Shown: positions 27,142 through 36,490 of the stretch, in pieces | How the letters are laid out: every line of letters begins with the position of its first letter | Numbering within the stretch: position 1 is the stretch's first letter | Assembly (NCBI RefSeq): GCF_009910705.1 | Contig: NZ_JAAAXJ010000006.1 | Span: forward strand, 214,498-278,497 | DNA length: 64,000 bases | Source: Microvirga arsenatis | GTDB lineage: Bacteria > Pseudomonadota > Alphaproteobacteria > Rhizobiales > Beijerinckiaceae | Reading direction: 5' to 3' | Made by a program: the position numbers and the translations under genes | Notes under the pieces: model-generated | Databases searched by the model: none | Seen by the model: the letters and a program-made list of their open reading frames with translations, nothing else | What the model was told of the DNA's origin: nothing

Positions 27142-27995
27142 CAGCTCAAGCTGCTGAAATCCCGCAGACTCGACATCGGAGCATGTCTCTTCCCTCCGCC
27201 CGACGCCTGCTGCTCTGGACAGGTCTTGCCGTGCTCCTTGCTTGGGTTCTGGTGCCGATCTATCTCGTTGCGCTCGGCGCATTCGGTGGTCGGCTCGGCG
27301 TGTTCCGCTGGCCAAAATCCATCTGGCCGACGGACCTCTCCCTTGCAGCCATGACCCAGTTTCTTGCAATCGAGGGCGTCTTCAATGCCCTTGTCAACTC
27401 GCTCATCGCCGCCGGGCTGACGGTAGTGTTTTCCATTCTGCTCGGCGCTCCCGCCGGATATGCGCTCGCACGCTACGATTTCCGTGGGCAGAACGCTTTT
27501 CGGCTTCTTGTCCTCCTGACCCGCGCCTTTCCGCTTGCCATCTTGGCGCTGCCGCTCACGGTCTCGTTCATTCGGCTTGGGCTCTATGATACTCCCTTCG
27601 GCGTGTCGCTGATCCATACGGTTTTGGCTCTGCCCTTTGCGGCACTTGTCACGCAAAGCCTTTTCATGGGCATCCCGCGCGAATACGAAGAGGCCGCCTG
27701 GGTGTTCGGGTGCACGAGGTTCCAAGCTTTCATCAGGGTGGTTCTGCCGCTGGCGCTGCCGGGTCTTGCGGCGACCGCCATCTTCGCCTTCGTGATCTCC
27801 TGGAATGAGGTTTTCGCCGCGTCGATCCTCACCGTACGCGAACGCACGCTAACCGCCTACCTGCTTCGAATCCTCGCCGAGAGTCCGCTGCATTACCGGT
27901 TCGCAGGCGGCTTCATTCTCATCATTCCCTCTGTGCTCTTCATCTTCGCGGTGAGACGCTACCTCTTCGCGGTGTGGGGCATTGCCAGTAAGTAA
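27138..27995 (+). CDS. ABC transporter permease (MalG/UgpE-type)
   Basis: A 285-residue permease from the ATG at 27138, which overlaps the upstream stop. Six hydrophobic segments are present. The EAA loop is EEAAWVFGCTRFQAFIRVVLP, followed by the typical GLAATAIFAFVISWNEVF segment. The frame is open far upstream of 27138, but only this start fits both the family and the coupled translation. Confidence 0.92.
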   Translation: MTAQAAEIPQTRHRSMSLPSARRLLLWTGLAVLLAWVLVPIYLVALGAFGGRLGVFRWPKSIWPTDLSLAAMTQFLAIEGVFNALVNSLIAAGLTVVFSILLGAPAGYALARYDFRGQNAFRLLVLLTRAFPLAILALPLTVSFIRLGLYDTPFGVSLIHTVLALPFAALVTQSLFMGIPREYEEAAWVFGCTRFQAFIRVVLPLALPGLAATAIFAFVISWNEVFAASILTVRERTLTAYLLRILAESPLHYRFAGGFILIIPSVLFIFAVRRYLFAVWGIASK

Positions 27996-28006
27996 CGGAT
28001 CACCCC

Positions 28007-29056
28007 ATGGCTGATATCGTCATCGACCGGGTCGTCAAGGAGTTCGGCCCATTCCGTGCTCTGCAAGAGATCTCGCTCACCGTGAACGACGGTGAGTTCG
28101 TGGCTCTCCTCGGCCCTTCTGGATGCGGCAAGACGACGTTGCTGCGCATCATCGCTGGTCTCGAAACGCAGACATCCGGACGCATTGTCATTGGGGGGCA
28201 GGATGTGAGCAACCTCGCTCCCCGCAAGCGCGGTCTCGCGATGGTGTTCCAGAATTACGCGATTTTTCCCCATATGAGCGTGTTCGAGAACGTGGCCTTT
28301 GGCTTGCGGATGCAGAAGGCCGCTCAAGCGGAGGTGAAACGCAAGGTGGAGCGTGCCGCAGCGCTGCTTCACATCGAAGGCTATCTCGACCGCTACCCGG
28401 CCAAGCTTTCCGGCGGCCAACGCCAGCGTGTCGCGGTAGCCCGCGCACTCGCTGTCGAACCTGCCGTGCTGCTGATGGACGAGCCCCTCTCGAACCTCGA
28501 CGCATTGCTTCGCCTTGAGATGCGCACGGAGCTGAAGGCGGTCCTGCGCCAGGCCGGCACCACCACGATCTATGTGACGCACGACCAGACAGAGGCGATG
28601 GGTCTCGCTGACCGTATCGCCGTGATGTATGGTGGCAAGATCGACCAAATCGGCTCGCCGCTTGAGATCTATGCTACGCCCGCCACACGCTTCGTCGGCG
28701 GCTTCATCGGCGCGCCGCCCATGAACTTCATCAAGGTCAGATGCCATGGAGGAACAGCACGGATCGGTGATGCGACCTTGCCATGCCCATCCACGGTCAC
28801 GGATCTGGAACTCGGATTGCGTGGCGAGGATGCGAGCCTCAGCGCCAATGGCTCCGGCATTCCCTTCGATGTCCGTGTCGTGGAACCCATGGGATCGCAC
28901 CTCCTGCTCACGGGCTCCATTGATGGGCAGCTGGCTCGCATCGTTGCCCCGCCGGTCGCTAAGGTAAATCCCGGCGTGCGTGTGGGCTTGAATGTCGATC
29001 CTGCGCGCGTGACCTGGATCGACAGCGCCACCGGACGGGCCGTCGCTCGAGCCTGA
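28007..29056 (+). CDS. ABC transporter ATP-binding protein (MalK/UgpC-type)
   Basis: A 349-residue ATPase. Walker A is GPSGCGKTT, the signature is LSGGQRQRVAVARALA, and Walker B is VLLMDEPLSNLD; the switch His lies in YVTHDQTEAM. Residues about 240-349 form the regulatory TOBE/MOP domain typical of sugar importers. It starts 11 bp after the second permease and completes the importer. Confidence 0.94.
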   Translation: MADIVIDRVVKEFGPFRALQEISLTVNDGEFVALLGPSGCGKTTLLRIIAGLETQTSGRIVIGGQDVSNLAPRKRGLAMVFQNYAIFPHMSVFENVAFGLRMQKAAQAEVKRKVERAAALLHIEGYLDRYPAKLSGGQRQRVAVARALAVEPAVLLMDEPLSNLDALLRLEMRTELKAVLRQAGTTTIYVTHDQTEAMGLADRIAVMYGGKIDQIGSPLEIYATPATRFVGGFIGAPPMNFIKVRCHGGTARIGDATLPCPSTVTDLELGLRGEDASLSANGSGIPFDVRVVEPMGSHLLLTGSIDGQLARIVAPPVAKVNPGVRVGLNVDPARVTWIDSATGRAVARA

Positions 29057-29073
29057 CTTGAAGGATGTTTGAG

Positions 29074-30351
29074 ATGACCACGCTTCGCATGGAAGAGGCC
29101 GCACACGCCGTCCTCGCACGCAATGACCGCGGCGGCTACACGGTTCCCACGGACAGGCTTTATCCGTTCCAGTGGAACTGGGACTCCGCCTTCGTTGCCA
29201 TGGGATTTGCTACCTTCGACGTGGATCGGGCCTTTCGCGAACTCGAGCGCCTGATCGAGGGGCAGTGGGACGATGGAATGATCCCGCACATCGTATTTCA
29301 CGCGCCGAGCGACACCTATTTTCCCGGTCCTGACGTGTGGGGCACGAAGCATCATGTGCCGACCTCCGGGATCACGCAGCCGCCGGTTTTCGGCATGGCG
29401 CTACGCCATGTTTATGAGGCAGCCGTCGCGAGCGGCTTGGCCGATGCCGAGACGCGCGCGAAGGTGCTGTTTCAGGCAGCGCTCCGCTCGCACCGCTGGT
29501 GGCTCGCAGCGCGTGATCCTGAAGACCTCGGGCTCGTCTCGATCCTGCACCCCTGGGAGAGCGGCAGCGACAATTCGCCGGCCTGGGATGAGGCGCTCGC
29601 CCGCGCACCAACCACCACGTCAACCGCCATCCGCCGCAAGGATACAAGCCACGTGAACGCGGCTATGCGTCCGCGCGACGAGGATTATCAGCGCTTCATC
29701 CACTTGGTCGATGTTTACCGAGATTGCGGCTGGAACCCGAAGCAGCAATGGGCGAGGGCGCCCTTCAAGGTCGCCGATGTCCAGATGACTGCCATTCTCG
29801 CGCGGGCCACAGCCGATCTCATGCATCTGGCCGGAATCCTGGGAAGCGAGAATGACAGGGCCGAGCTGGCGCAGATGCAAGGCAGGCTCGTCAATGGCCT
29901 TGCCCGCCGGTGGCGCCCCCATCTCTCCCGCTTCGTGTCCCTCGATCTGATTTCGGGGGCTGATATCGAGGCTCCGACGCAGGCAGGCTTCATACCCCTT
30001 GTCGCGCTGGCACTGGACGACGCCCAGCGAAGCGCCATCACGGCAGAGATCCGGCGCTGGCTCGACGGCATGACCGTCGGCATCCCCTCGGCTCCAGCCT
30101 TTTCGCCAGCCTTTGAGCCGAAGCGCTACTGGCGTGGTCCGGTCTGGGCCGTCATCAACTGGCTCATTGCGGATGGTCTGCGCCTCAACGGGGCGGAGGA
30201 ACTCGCCCGCCATATCGAACAGTCCACTGTTCGCACCATTGAGAACGTCGGCTTCTGTGAATACTTCGATCCAACTACCGGCGAGGGCCTCGGTGGCGAC
30301 ACCTTCTCCTGGACAGCCGCCGCTTATCTTGTTCTCGGCAGGCGCGAATAG
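29074..30351 (+). CDS. glycoside hydrolase, GH63-like (mannosylglycerate/glucosylglycerate hydrolase type)
   Basis: A 425-residue cytoplasmic (alpha/alpha)6-barrel glycosidase. Diagnostic stretches include FQWNWDSAFVAMG near the start, HHVPTSGITQPP, LHPWESGSDNSPAWDEAL with a likely acidic catalytic residue, and KRYWRGPVWAVINWL near the end. This set fits GH63 enzymes that hydrolyse mannosyl- or glucosylglycerate, and also MGH1-type proteins. I chose the ATG at 29074 because AAGGA lies 8 bases upstream; an ATG at 29065 is too close to it. As last gene of the importer operon it probably cleaves the imported glycoside. Confidence 0.82.
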   Translation: MTTLRMEEAAHAVLARNDRGGYTVPTDRLYPFQWNWDSAFVAMGFATFDVDRAFRELERLIEGQWDDGMIPHIVFHAPSDTYFPGPDVWGTKHHVPTSGITQPPVFGMALRHVYEAAVASGLADAETRAKVLFQAALRSHRWWLAARDPEDLGLVSILHPWESGSDNSPAWDEALARAPTTTSTAIRRKDTSHVNAAMRPRDEDYQRFIHLVDVYRDCGWNPKQQWARAPFKVADVQMTAILARATADLMHLAGILGSENDRAELAQMQGRLVNGLARRWRPHLSRFVSLDLISGADIEAPTQAGFIPLVALALDDAQRSAITAEIRRWLDGMTVGIPSAPAFSPAFEPKRYWRGPVWAVINWLIADGLRLNGAEELARHIEQSTVRTIENVGFCEYFDPTTGEGLGGDTFSWTAAAYLVLGRRE

Positions 30352-30443
30352 ATGTGTTGGGGACAGAACATCCACCCCCTCGTTGCCATTCTTTTATCCT
30401 GTTACGGAAGTGATATCAGTCAGATCATAGGTCAGGGAATGGC

Positions 30444-30923
30444 ATGGCTAACCTTGAGCCGATCACCATAACGACGGAAGAGGATCCGAGTGGGATCCTC
30501 GCAGTTGAGGTTGAATGCAAGCTTCTCGAAGCGCTCCGTCAGAACGTGCCGCCCAGTGACGGAAAGCCCCTTACGTTGATCGCACGGAACTTGCAGGCGG
30601 ACATGATCGGCGGGCTGGTCGGCTCGACGTCCTATGGTTGGCTTCTTGTGAAGATGCTCTGGGTTGCAGAGGGGCTTCGGGGGCAGGGCCTCGGAGCAAG
30701 GCTCATGGCCGAAGCCGAGATCATTGCCCAGTCGCGCGGCTGTCACGGGGCATGGCTCGATACATCCAGTGCAAGAGCCGAGCGTTTCTATATCAGGCTC
30801 GGGTACGAGCCGTTTGGAGCATTGACAAATGGCCCCGGGGAGCAGCCCCAGGGACATCGCCGTGCTTTTCTCGCCAAGCGCCTGATCGAGGTGCTACCCG
30901 CCGATCCTGGAAGCAGTCCGTAA
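30444..30923 (+). CDS. GNAT-family N-acetyltransferase
   Basis: A 159-residue acetyltransferase. The acetyl-CoA-binding motif A is clear (VAEGLRGQGLGARLMAEAE), with motif B at ARAERFYIRLGYEPFG. The ATG at 30444 follows AGGG at 6 bases. It stands alone between the glycosidase operon and the convergent aldolase gene. The substrate is unknown. Confidence 0.9.
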   Translation: MANLEPITITTEEDPSGILAVEVECKLLEALRQNVPPSDGKPLTLIARNLQADMIGGLVGSTSYGWLLVKMLWVAEGLRGQGLGARLMAEAEIIAQSRGCHGAWLDTSSARAERFYIRLGYEPFGALTNGPGEQPQGHRRAFLAKRLIEVLPADPGSSP

Positions 30924-31061
30924 AGAATCATCCGCGGGATTGCCTCTCTGCAAGAGTGCAGCTCGTCCTGAGGGAGGTGTGGACCTAAAGTTTCCTTCTG
31001 GCACTTTTCAGAGCCTGCCCTCCTTTCTTCGGGGGAGCACGGAGGGTAAACAGCGGCGTTC

Positions 31062-32000
31062 CTACCGCCCCCATTTGAGGACGAGCGGGTCGAGGCGTTG
31101 GGCAATCTCGATGAGGCCCTGGCGGGTTGCCGGGTGGAGGGATTGAAGCGGGTGGCGGATGGCGTCCGAGCGGATCACGCCGCCTTCCTTCATGAGAACC
31201 TTGGCGGCAATCAGGCCGCATTGCCGGTTCTCGTAGTTGATCAGGGGCAGCCAGCGCTCGTAAGCGGCCGCTGCCGCCTCGCGCTCGCCGGCGAAGTAGG
31301 GATCGACGATCTGCCGAATGCCGTCGGGATAGGCTCCGCCCGTCATGGCCCCTGTGGCTCCCGCGTCGAGATCAGCCATGAGGGTGATCGCCTCCTCGCC
31401 ATCCCAGGGGCCTTCGACCGCCTCGCCGCCCAGGGCGATGAGGTCACGCAGCTTCGTGGCGGTGCCCGCCACCTCGATCTTGAAGTAGGAGACGTTCGGA
31501 ATCTCCTTGGCCATGCGGGCCAGGAAGGCTGCCGACAGCGAGGTGCCCGACATGGGCGCATCCTGGATCATGATCGGGATGCTGATGGCATCCGACACGC
31601 GTTGGAAGAACTCGTAGATGCCGGGCTCCGGCACCCGCAGCGTCGCGCCGAAGAAGGGCGGCATGATCATCACCATCGCGGCGCCCGCGGCTTCGGCCCG
31701 CCGGCTGCGCTCGATGCAGATCTCGGTCGAGAAGTGGCTGGTGGTGACGATGACCGGAACGCGGCCCGCCACATGATCGAGCACCGTCGTCATGACCGCT
31801 TCGCGCTCCTCGTCGCGCAGCACGAACTGCTCGGAGAAGTTCGCCAGGATGCAGATCCCATCGGAGCCCGCATCGATCATGAAGTCGACGGCGCGCTTCT
31901 GCCCCTCCAGATCGAGCCGGCCCTCATCGTCGAAGATGGTCGGCGCCACCGGGAACACGCCGCGGTAAGGACGCACGGAACTCCTGCCGGATTGGGACAT
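31062..32000 (-). CDS. DapA-family aldolase/dehydratase, likely L-2-keto-3-deoxyarabonate dehydratase
   Basis: A 312-residue class I aldolase-fold protein. The Schiff-base Lys is in SYFKIEVAG, and a Y-containing catalytic loop precedes it. It resembles the L-2-keto-3-deoxyarabonate dehydratase group of non-phosphorylating L-arabinose degradation, which makes alpha-ketoglutaric semialdehyde. The ATG at 32000 has AAGGA upstream and is preferred over one at 32015. It is encoded 33 bp after the IlvD/Edd dehydratase gene, the preceding step of the same pathway. A related sugar-acid aldolase function is possible. Confidence 0.85.
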   Translation of the reverse strand: MSQSGRSSVRPYRGVFPVAPTIFDDEGRLDLEGQKRAVDFMIDAGSDGICILANFSEQFVLRDEEREAVMTTVLDHVAGRVPVIVTTSHFSTEICIERSRRAEAAGAAMVMIMPPFFGATLRVPEPGIYEFFQRVSDAISIPIMIQDAPMSGTSLSAAFLARMAKEIPNVSYFKIEVAGTATKLRDLIALGGEAVEGPWDGEEAITLMADLDAGATGAMTGGAYPDGIRQIVDPYFAGEREAAAAAYERWLPLINYENRQCGLIAAKVLMKEGGVIRSDAIRHPLQSLHPATRQGLIEIAQRLDPLVLKWGR

Positions 32001-32033
32001 GATCTCTTCCTTCATGATCTTTGCTGCTGCCGT

Positions 32034-33794
32034 TCAGTGGTTGTCCCGCGGCACGGGCGAGCCCGTGCGACCCACGAGAAAGTCCAGATCGACCCCTTTG
32101 TCGGCTTGCAGGACATGGTCGACATAAAGCTTGGCCCAGCCGCGTGTTGCGTGCGGTGCAGGCGGGACCCAGGCGGCCCGCCGGCGCTCCATCTCTTCGG
32201 CATCCACATGAAGATGCAGGCTGCGCGCCGGCACATCAAGGGTGATCAGGTCGCCGTTCTCGACAAGCGCCAGCGGCCCACCGGCGGCTGCCTCAGGCGC
32301 CACATGCAGCACCACGGTGCCGTAGGCTGTGCCGGACATGCGGGCATCCGAGATGCGGATCATGTCGCGGACGCCTTGCTTGAGCAGCTTCTGCGGCAGG
32401 GGCATGTTTCCGACCTCGGCCATACCCGGATAACCCTTCGGGCCGCAGTTCTTGAGCACCATGATGCAAGTTTCATCGATGTCGAGATCCTCGTCGTCGA
32501 TGCGGTGGTGCAGGTCCTCGATCGTCTCGAACACCACCGCGCGGCCCGTATGCTGCATGAGCTCGGGCGAGGCGGCCGAGGGTTTGATGACGGCCCCGTT
32601 CGGCGCGAGATTGCCCTTGAGGATGGCAATTCCCGCCTGCGGCTTGAACGGCTCCTCGAAGGTGGTGATCACCTCCCGGTTCCAGCACGGCGCGTCCTTC
32701 ACGTTCTCCCAGATCGGCTTGCCGTTGACGGTGAGCGCCTCCCTGTGCAGCAGGCCGCGCTCGCCCAGGGTGCGCAGCACCACCGGCAGGCCGCCGGCAT
32801 AGTAGAAATCCTCCATGAGGAAGCGACCGGAGGGCATGAGGTCGACGAGGCAGTGGATGTCACGCCCGAGCCGGTCGAAATCTTCCAGGGTCAGGTCGAT
32901 CCCGACACGCCCTGCGATGGCCAGCAGATGTACCACTGCGTTGGTCGAGCCGCCGATGGCCGCCAATGTGCGGATGGCGTTCTCGAAAGCCTCACGGGTC
33001 ATGATCCTGGAGAGGACGAGATCCTCGTGCACCATTTCAACGATACGCCGTCCAGCCATGCGGGCAAGCTGATTGCGGCGGGCATCGCTGGCAGGGATGG
33101 CGGCGTTCTCAGGTAGACCGACGCCGAGCGCCTCGACCATGGAGGCCATGGTGGAGCCGGTGCCCATGGTCATGCAATGGCCGGCGGAGCGATTCATGCC
33201 GGCTTCCGCCTCATGGAACTCCTGCAGCGTCACCTCCCCGGCGCGCAGCTGCTCGCTCATGGAGATGATGTTGGTGCCGGATCCGATATACTTGCCGCGG
33301 TAGACGCCGCGCAGCTGCGGTCCGCCCGAGACGCCGATGGTGGGCAGATCGGCCGAGGCCGCGCCCATGAGCAGGGCAGGGGTGGTCTTGTCGCAACCCA
33401 TGAGCAGCACGACGCCATCGAGCGGATGAGCCCGAATCGCCTCTTCCACATCCATGGCGGCGAGATTACGGAACAGCATAGCAGTCGGCCGCATGGTCAC
33501 CTCGCCAAGCGAGGAGACGGGAAACTCGAGCGGGAAGCCGCCCGCGTCGAGCACGCCGTACTTCACGTGCTCGGCGATGGTGCGAAAATGGGCGTTACAA
33601 GGGGTGAGTTCGGACCAGGTGTTGCAGATGCCGATGACGGGACGGCCGTCGAACTGGTCCTGGGGGAAGCCGCTGTTCTTCAGGAAGGAGCGATAATAAA
33701 ACCCCATCTTGTCCTGGCGCCCGAACCAAGCCTGACTGCGCAACGGGCGTTTCTCGTCTTTGGTCATTCCTTCTCGCCTTCGAAACTTTGTCAC
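32034..33794 (-). CDS. IlvD/Edd-family sugar-acid dehydratase, likely L-arabinonate dehydratase
   Basis: A 586-residue iron-sulfur dehydratase. Three cluster-ligand Cys are visible, in GICNTWSE, LMGCDKTTPA and SAGHCMTMGTGST. The length and the RSQAWFGRQDKMGFYYRS opening place it with pentonate dehydratases rather than dihydroxyacid dehydratase. It would convert L-arabinonate, or a similar aldonate, to the 2-keto-3-deoxy acid used by the next enzyme. An ATG at 33767 is an alternative start. It is divergent from the YtfQ-type binding protein. Confidence 0.88.
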   Translation of the reverse strand: MTKFRRREGMTKDEKRPLRSQAWFGRQDKMGFYYRSFLKNSGFPQDQFDGRPVIGICNTWSELTPCNAHFRTIAEHVKYGVLDAGGFPLEFPVSSLGEVTMRPTAMLFRNLAAMDVEEAIRAHPLDGVVLLMGCDKTTPALLMGAASADLPTIGVSGGPQLRGVYRGKYIGSGTNIISMSEQLRAGEVTLQEFHEAEAGMNRSAGHCMTMGTGSTMASMVEALGVGLPENAAIPASDARRNQLARMAGRRIVEMVHEDLVLSRIMTREAFENAIRTLAAIGGSTNAVVHLLAIAGRVGIDLTLEDFDRLGRDIHCLVDLMPSGRFLMEDFYYAGGLPVVLRTLGERGLLHREALTVNGKPIWENVKDAPCWNREVITTFEEPFKPQAGIAILKGNLAPNGAVIKPSAASPELMQHTGRAVVFETIEDLHHRIDDEDLDIDETCIMVLKNCGPKGYPGMAEVGNMPLPQKLLKQGVRDMIRISDARMSGTAYGTVVLHVAPEAAAGGPLALVENGDLITLDVPARSLHLHVDAEEMERRRAAWVPPAPHATRGWAKLYVDHVLQADKGVDLDFLVGRTGSPVPRDNH

Positions 33795-33925
33795 GGCCCC
33801 GCACGTGCTCCGAGAGCACGACTTTGGTTGAATATGCGCTCTCTTTGATTCATATAATAGTACTAATAGTCAGCTGTTAAGGCTGCTAAAGTCGAAGAGC
33901 AACGAGAAATTCAGGGAGAAAACGC
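33795..33925. promoter_or_regulatory. divergent promoter region of the sugar-acid and YtfQ operons
   Basis: 131 bp between the dehydratase and the binding protein. On the dehydratase side is the inverted repeat CGTGCT-N5-AGCACG (33804-33820). On the binding-protein side is the AT-rich stretch TATAATAGTACTAATAG (33857-33873), with a small palindrome TAGTACTA; it resembles TATTATTGTATGATTTA near 39311 ahead of the ChvE-type gene. Both could be sites for the GntR/FadR regulator encoded at 38470, but the match is weak because the sequence is AT-rich. Confidence 0.4.
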
Positions 33926-34888
33926 ATGAAGGCCCGTCACTTTCTGACGACCATTGGCATGGCCGCATTGATGCTGTCCTCAGGTGCCGCCTATGCCCAG
34001 ACCAAAATGACCATCGGATTCTCGCAGGTCGGCTCGGAGTCCGGCTGGCGGGCTGCCGAAACGAAGGTCTCGAAAATCGAGGCCGAGAAGCGGGGCGTGG
34101 AACTGAAGATCTCCGATGCACAGCAGAAGCAGGAGAACCAGATTCGCGCCGTCCGGTCCTTCATCGCGCAAGGCGTCGACGCGATCTTCATCGCGCCGGT
34201 CGTGTCCACGGGCTGGGACGCGGTGCTGAAGGAGGCCAAGGACGCCAAGATCCCGGTGGTTCTCCTCGACCGCTCCATCGAGACCAAGGACGACTCCCTT
34301 TACCTCACGGCGGTAACCTCCGACACCGTGTACGAGGGCAAGGTGGCAGGCGAGTGGCTGGCCAAGGAAACCGGCGGCAAGTGCAACGTCGTCGAACTGC
34401 AGGGTACGGTCGGCTCGAGCCCTGCGATCAACCGCAAGAAGGGCTTCGACCAGGTCGTGGCGGCCAATCCCGGCATGAAGATCATCCGCACGCAATCCGG
34501 CGACTTCACCCGCACCAAGGGCAAGGAGGTCATGGAGAGCTTCATCAAGGCCGAGGGTGGCGGCAAGAACATCTGCGCCGTGTATGCGCACAACGACGAC
34601 ATGGCGATCGGCGCGATTCAGGCCATCAAGGAAGCGGGCCTGAAGCCTGGCAAGGACATCAAGATCGTCTCCATCGATGCCGTCCCCGACATCTTCAAGG
34701 CCATGGCCGACGGCGAGGCCAACGTCACAGTCGAGCTGACGCCCAACATGGCGGGTCCTGCTCTCGATGCGCTGATCGCCTTCAAGAAGGACGGCAAGCA
34801 GCCGCCGAAGTGGATCCAGACCGAGTCCAAGGTCTACACGCCCGAGACGGCAAAAGCCGAGTACGAGAAGCGCAAGGATCTCTACTGA
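33926..34888 (+). CDS. ytfQ: sugar ABC transporter substrate-binding protein (YtfQ)
   Basis: A 320-residue periplasmic binding protein, signal peptide ending near AAYAQ (residue 25). IGFSQVGSESGWRAAET and SFIAQGVDAIFIAPVV match E. coli YtfQ, the galactofuranose-binding protein of YtfQRT-YjfF, very closely. In this context the ligand may instead be an arabinofuranose or a related sugar. AGGGAG precedes the start. A strong hairpin follows the gene, then the ATPase. Confidence 0.93.
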   Translation: MKARHFLTTIGMAALMLSSGAAYAQTKMTIGFSQVGSESGWRAAETKVSKIEAEKRGVELKISDAQQKQENQIRAVRSFIAQGVDAIFIAPVVSTGWDAVLKEAKDAKIPVVLLDRSIETKDDSLYLTAVTSDTVYEGKVAGEWLAKETGGKCNVVELQGTVGSSPAINRKKGFDQVVAANPGMKIIRTQSGDFTRTKGKEVMESFIKAEGGGKNICAVYAHNDDMAIGAIQAIKEAGLKPGKDIKIVSIDAVPDIFKAMADGEANVTVELTPNMAGPALDALIAFKKDGKQPPKWIQTESKVYTPETAKAEYEKRKDLY

Positions 34889-34904
34889 CCTCGCACAACC
34901 ATCC

Positions 34905-34930
34905 GGCGGCAGGCGCTTTCGCCTGCCGCC
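34905..34930 (+). promoter_or_regulatory. intercistronic hairpin after ytfQ
   Basis: A perfect 11-bp stem, GGCGGCAGGCG with CGCCTGCCGCC, around a CTTT loop. It lies 16 bp after the ytfQ stop and 51 bp before the ATPase gene, with no T-run. It is expected to protect the ytfQ message or act as a partial terminator. Confidence 0.75.
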
Positions 34931-34981
34931 TCCGGTATTCCGCCGGACTCGGCGGATATGCGCACGGGCGGCGAGGGCAGG

Positions 34982-36490
34982 ATGCAGCCATCGAGAGAAC
35001 AGCCTCAGCTCCTTGAGATCAGAGGGCTGACGAAGGGATTTCCAGGCGTGCAGGCGCTCGACCATGTGGATTTCACCCTGCATGCGGGGGAGATCCACGG
35101 CCTGCTGGGAGAGAACGGCGCCGGCAAGTCGACCTTGATCAAGGTGCTGACAGGTGTATTCAGGCGCGATGCCGGCACCATCCGCCTCGATGGGCAGGAG
35201 GTCACGGCGCGGGATCCTGCCGATGCGCTCTCGCTCGGGATCGGGACCGTCTATCAGGAGGTGAACCTTCTGCCGAACCTGTCGGTGGCGGAAAACCTTT
35301 TCATCGGTCGCCAGCCCCATCGCTTCGGGTTGGTGCGCACAGGCGAGATGCGCCGCCGAGCCTCGGAACTGCTTGCAGGCTATGGCCTCGACATCGATGT
35401 CGCCAATCCTCTCAGCAGCTATTCCGTTGCGGTCCAGCAGATCATCGCCATTGCCCGTGCAGTCGATCTCTCCGCCAAGGTGCTCATCCTCGACGAGCCG
35501 ACGGCGAGCCTCGATGCCCAGGAGGTAGAGACCCTCTTCGGCATCCTGAAAGATTTGAGGCGCCGTGGCATCGGAATCGTGTTCGTGACGCATTTTCTCG
35601 ATCAGGTTTACGCCGTCTGCGACCGGATCACGGTACTGCGCAATGGGCGTCTCGTGGGCTCTAAGCCGATTGCCGAGCTGCCGCGCATCGAACTCGTCTC
35701 CATGATGCTGGGGCGCGAGCTTGCCGCGGAAGCTTTGCACCGCAACCAGCGCCCTGCCGTGACCGGAGAGCCGCTCGTGGCTTTCAAGAATTACGGCAAG
35801 AGACGCTTTGTCGACCCGTTTGACCTGGCTGTGCGCCCCGGCGAAGTGGTGGGACTGGCTGGCCTACTCGGTTCCGGGCGGACGGAAACTGCCAAGCTGA
35901 TATTCGGGATAGAACGGGCGGATAACGGGCAGGCTTTTGTCGATGGCAAGCCGGTACGCATCGCAACGCCGCGCGATGCGGCCCGCCTGCGGTTCGGCTT
36001 CACCCCTGAGGACCGCAAGACGGAGGGCATCGTCGCAGAGCTCTCGATCCGCGAGAACATCATCCTGGCTCTGCAGGCACGGCGCGGATGGCTGCACCAG
36101 ATCCCCCGCCGCAGGCAGGATGAGATCGCGAGCCGCTTCATCAAGCTTCTCGACATCCGCACCCCGGATGCGGAAAAGCCCATTGGGCTCCTTTCGGGCG
36201 GAAATCAGCAGAAGGCGCTGCTCGCGCGCTGGCTCGCCACCGAGCCACGGTTCCTGATTCTCGACGAGCCGACGCGCGGCATCGACGTTGGCGCTCATGC
36301 CGAGATCATCCGTCTCATCGAGCGGCTGTGCGAGGACGGGCTTGCGCTCCTCGTCATCTCGTCGGAGCTGGAAGAGATTGCCTCCTATAGCGACCGCGTG
36401 GTCGTGCTGCGCGACCGGCGGCATGTCCGTGAGCTTTCCGGCGCCGAGGTGAGCGCCGATACCATTATGACAACCATTGCGAGCCACTGA
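34982..36490 (+). CDS. ytfR: sugar ABC transporter ATP-binding protein (YtfR), tandem ABC domains
   Basis: About 502 residues with two ABC cassettes. The first has Walker [10 protein letters not shown] and Walker [10 protein letters not shown]. The second has the degenerate Walker A GLLGSGRTE, the intact signature LSGGNQQK and [11 protein letters not shown]. This is the normal arrangement for the CUT2/RbsA class. The start at 34982 follows GAGG at good spacing; the frame is open to 34958. Confidence 0.92.
   Translation: MQPSREQPQLLEIRGLTKGFPGVQALDHVDFTLHAGEIHGLLGENGAGKSTLIKVLTGVFRRDAGTIRLDGQEVTARDPADALSLGIGTVYQEVNLLPNLSVAENLFIGRQPHRFGLVRTGEMRRRASELLAGYGLDIDVANPLSSYSVAVQQIIAIARAVDLSAKVLILDEPTASLDAQEVETLFGILKDLRRRGIGIVFVTHFLDQVYAVCDRITVLRNGRLVGSKPIAELPRIELVSMMLGRELAAEALHRNQRPAVTGEPLVAFKNYGKRRFVDPFDLAVRPGEVVGLAGLLGSGRTETAKLIFGIERADNGQAFVDGKPVRIATPRDAARLRFGFTPEDRKTEGIVAELSIRENIILALQARRGWLHQIPRRRQDEIASRFIKLLDIRTPDAEKPIGLLSGGNQQKALLARWLATEPRFLILDEPTRGIDVGAHAEIIRLIERLCEDGLALLVISSELEEIASYSDRVVVLRDRRHVRELSGAEVSADTIMTTIASH

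Noticed and set aside
25675..27369. A 564-residue open frame on the minus strand
   Set aside because: Antisense to the MalE-type and MalF-type genes; low-complexity Arg/Glu/Gln sequence.
31098..33116. A 672-residue open frame on the plus strand
   Set aside because: It lies wholly antisense to the aldolase and dehydratase genes, has no recognisable domain, and arises from GC-rich third positions of those genes.
33980..35740. A 586-residue open frame on the minus strand
   Set aside because: Antisense to ytfQ and ytfR, with no family features.
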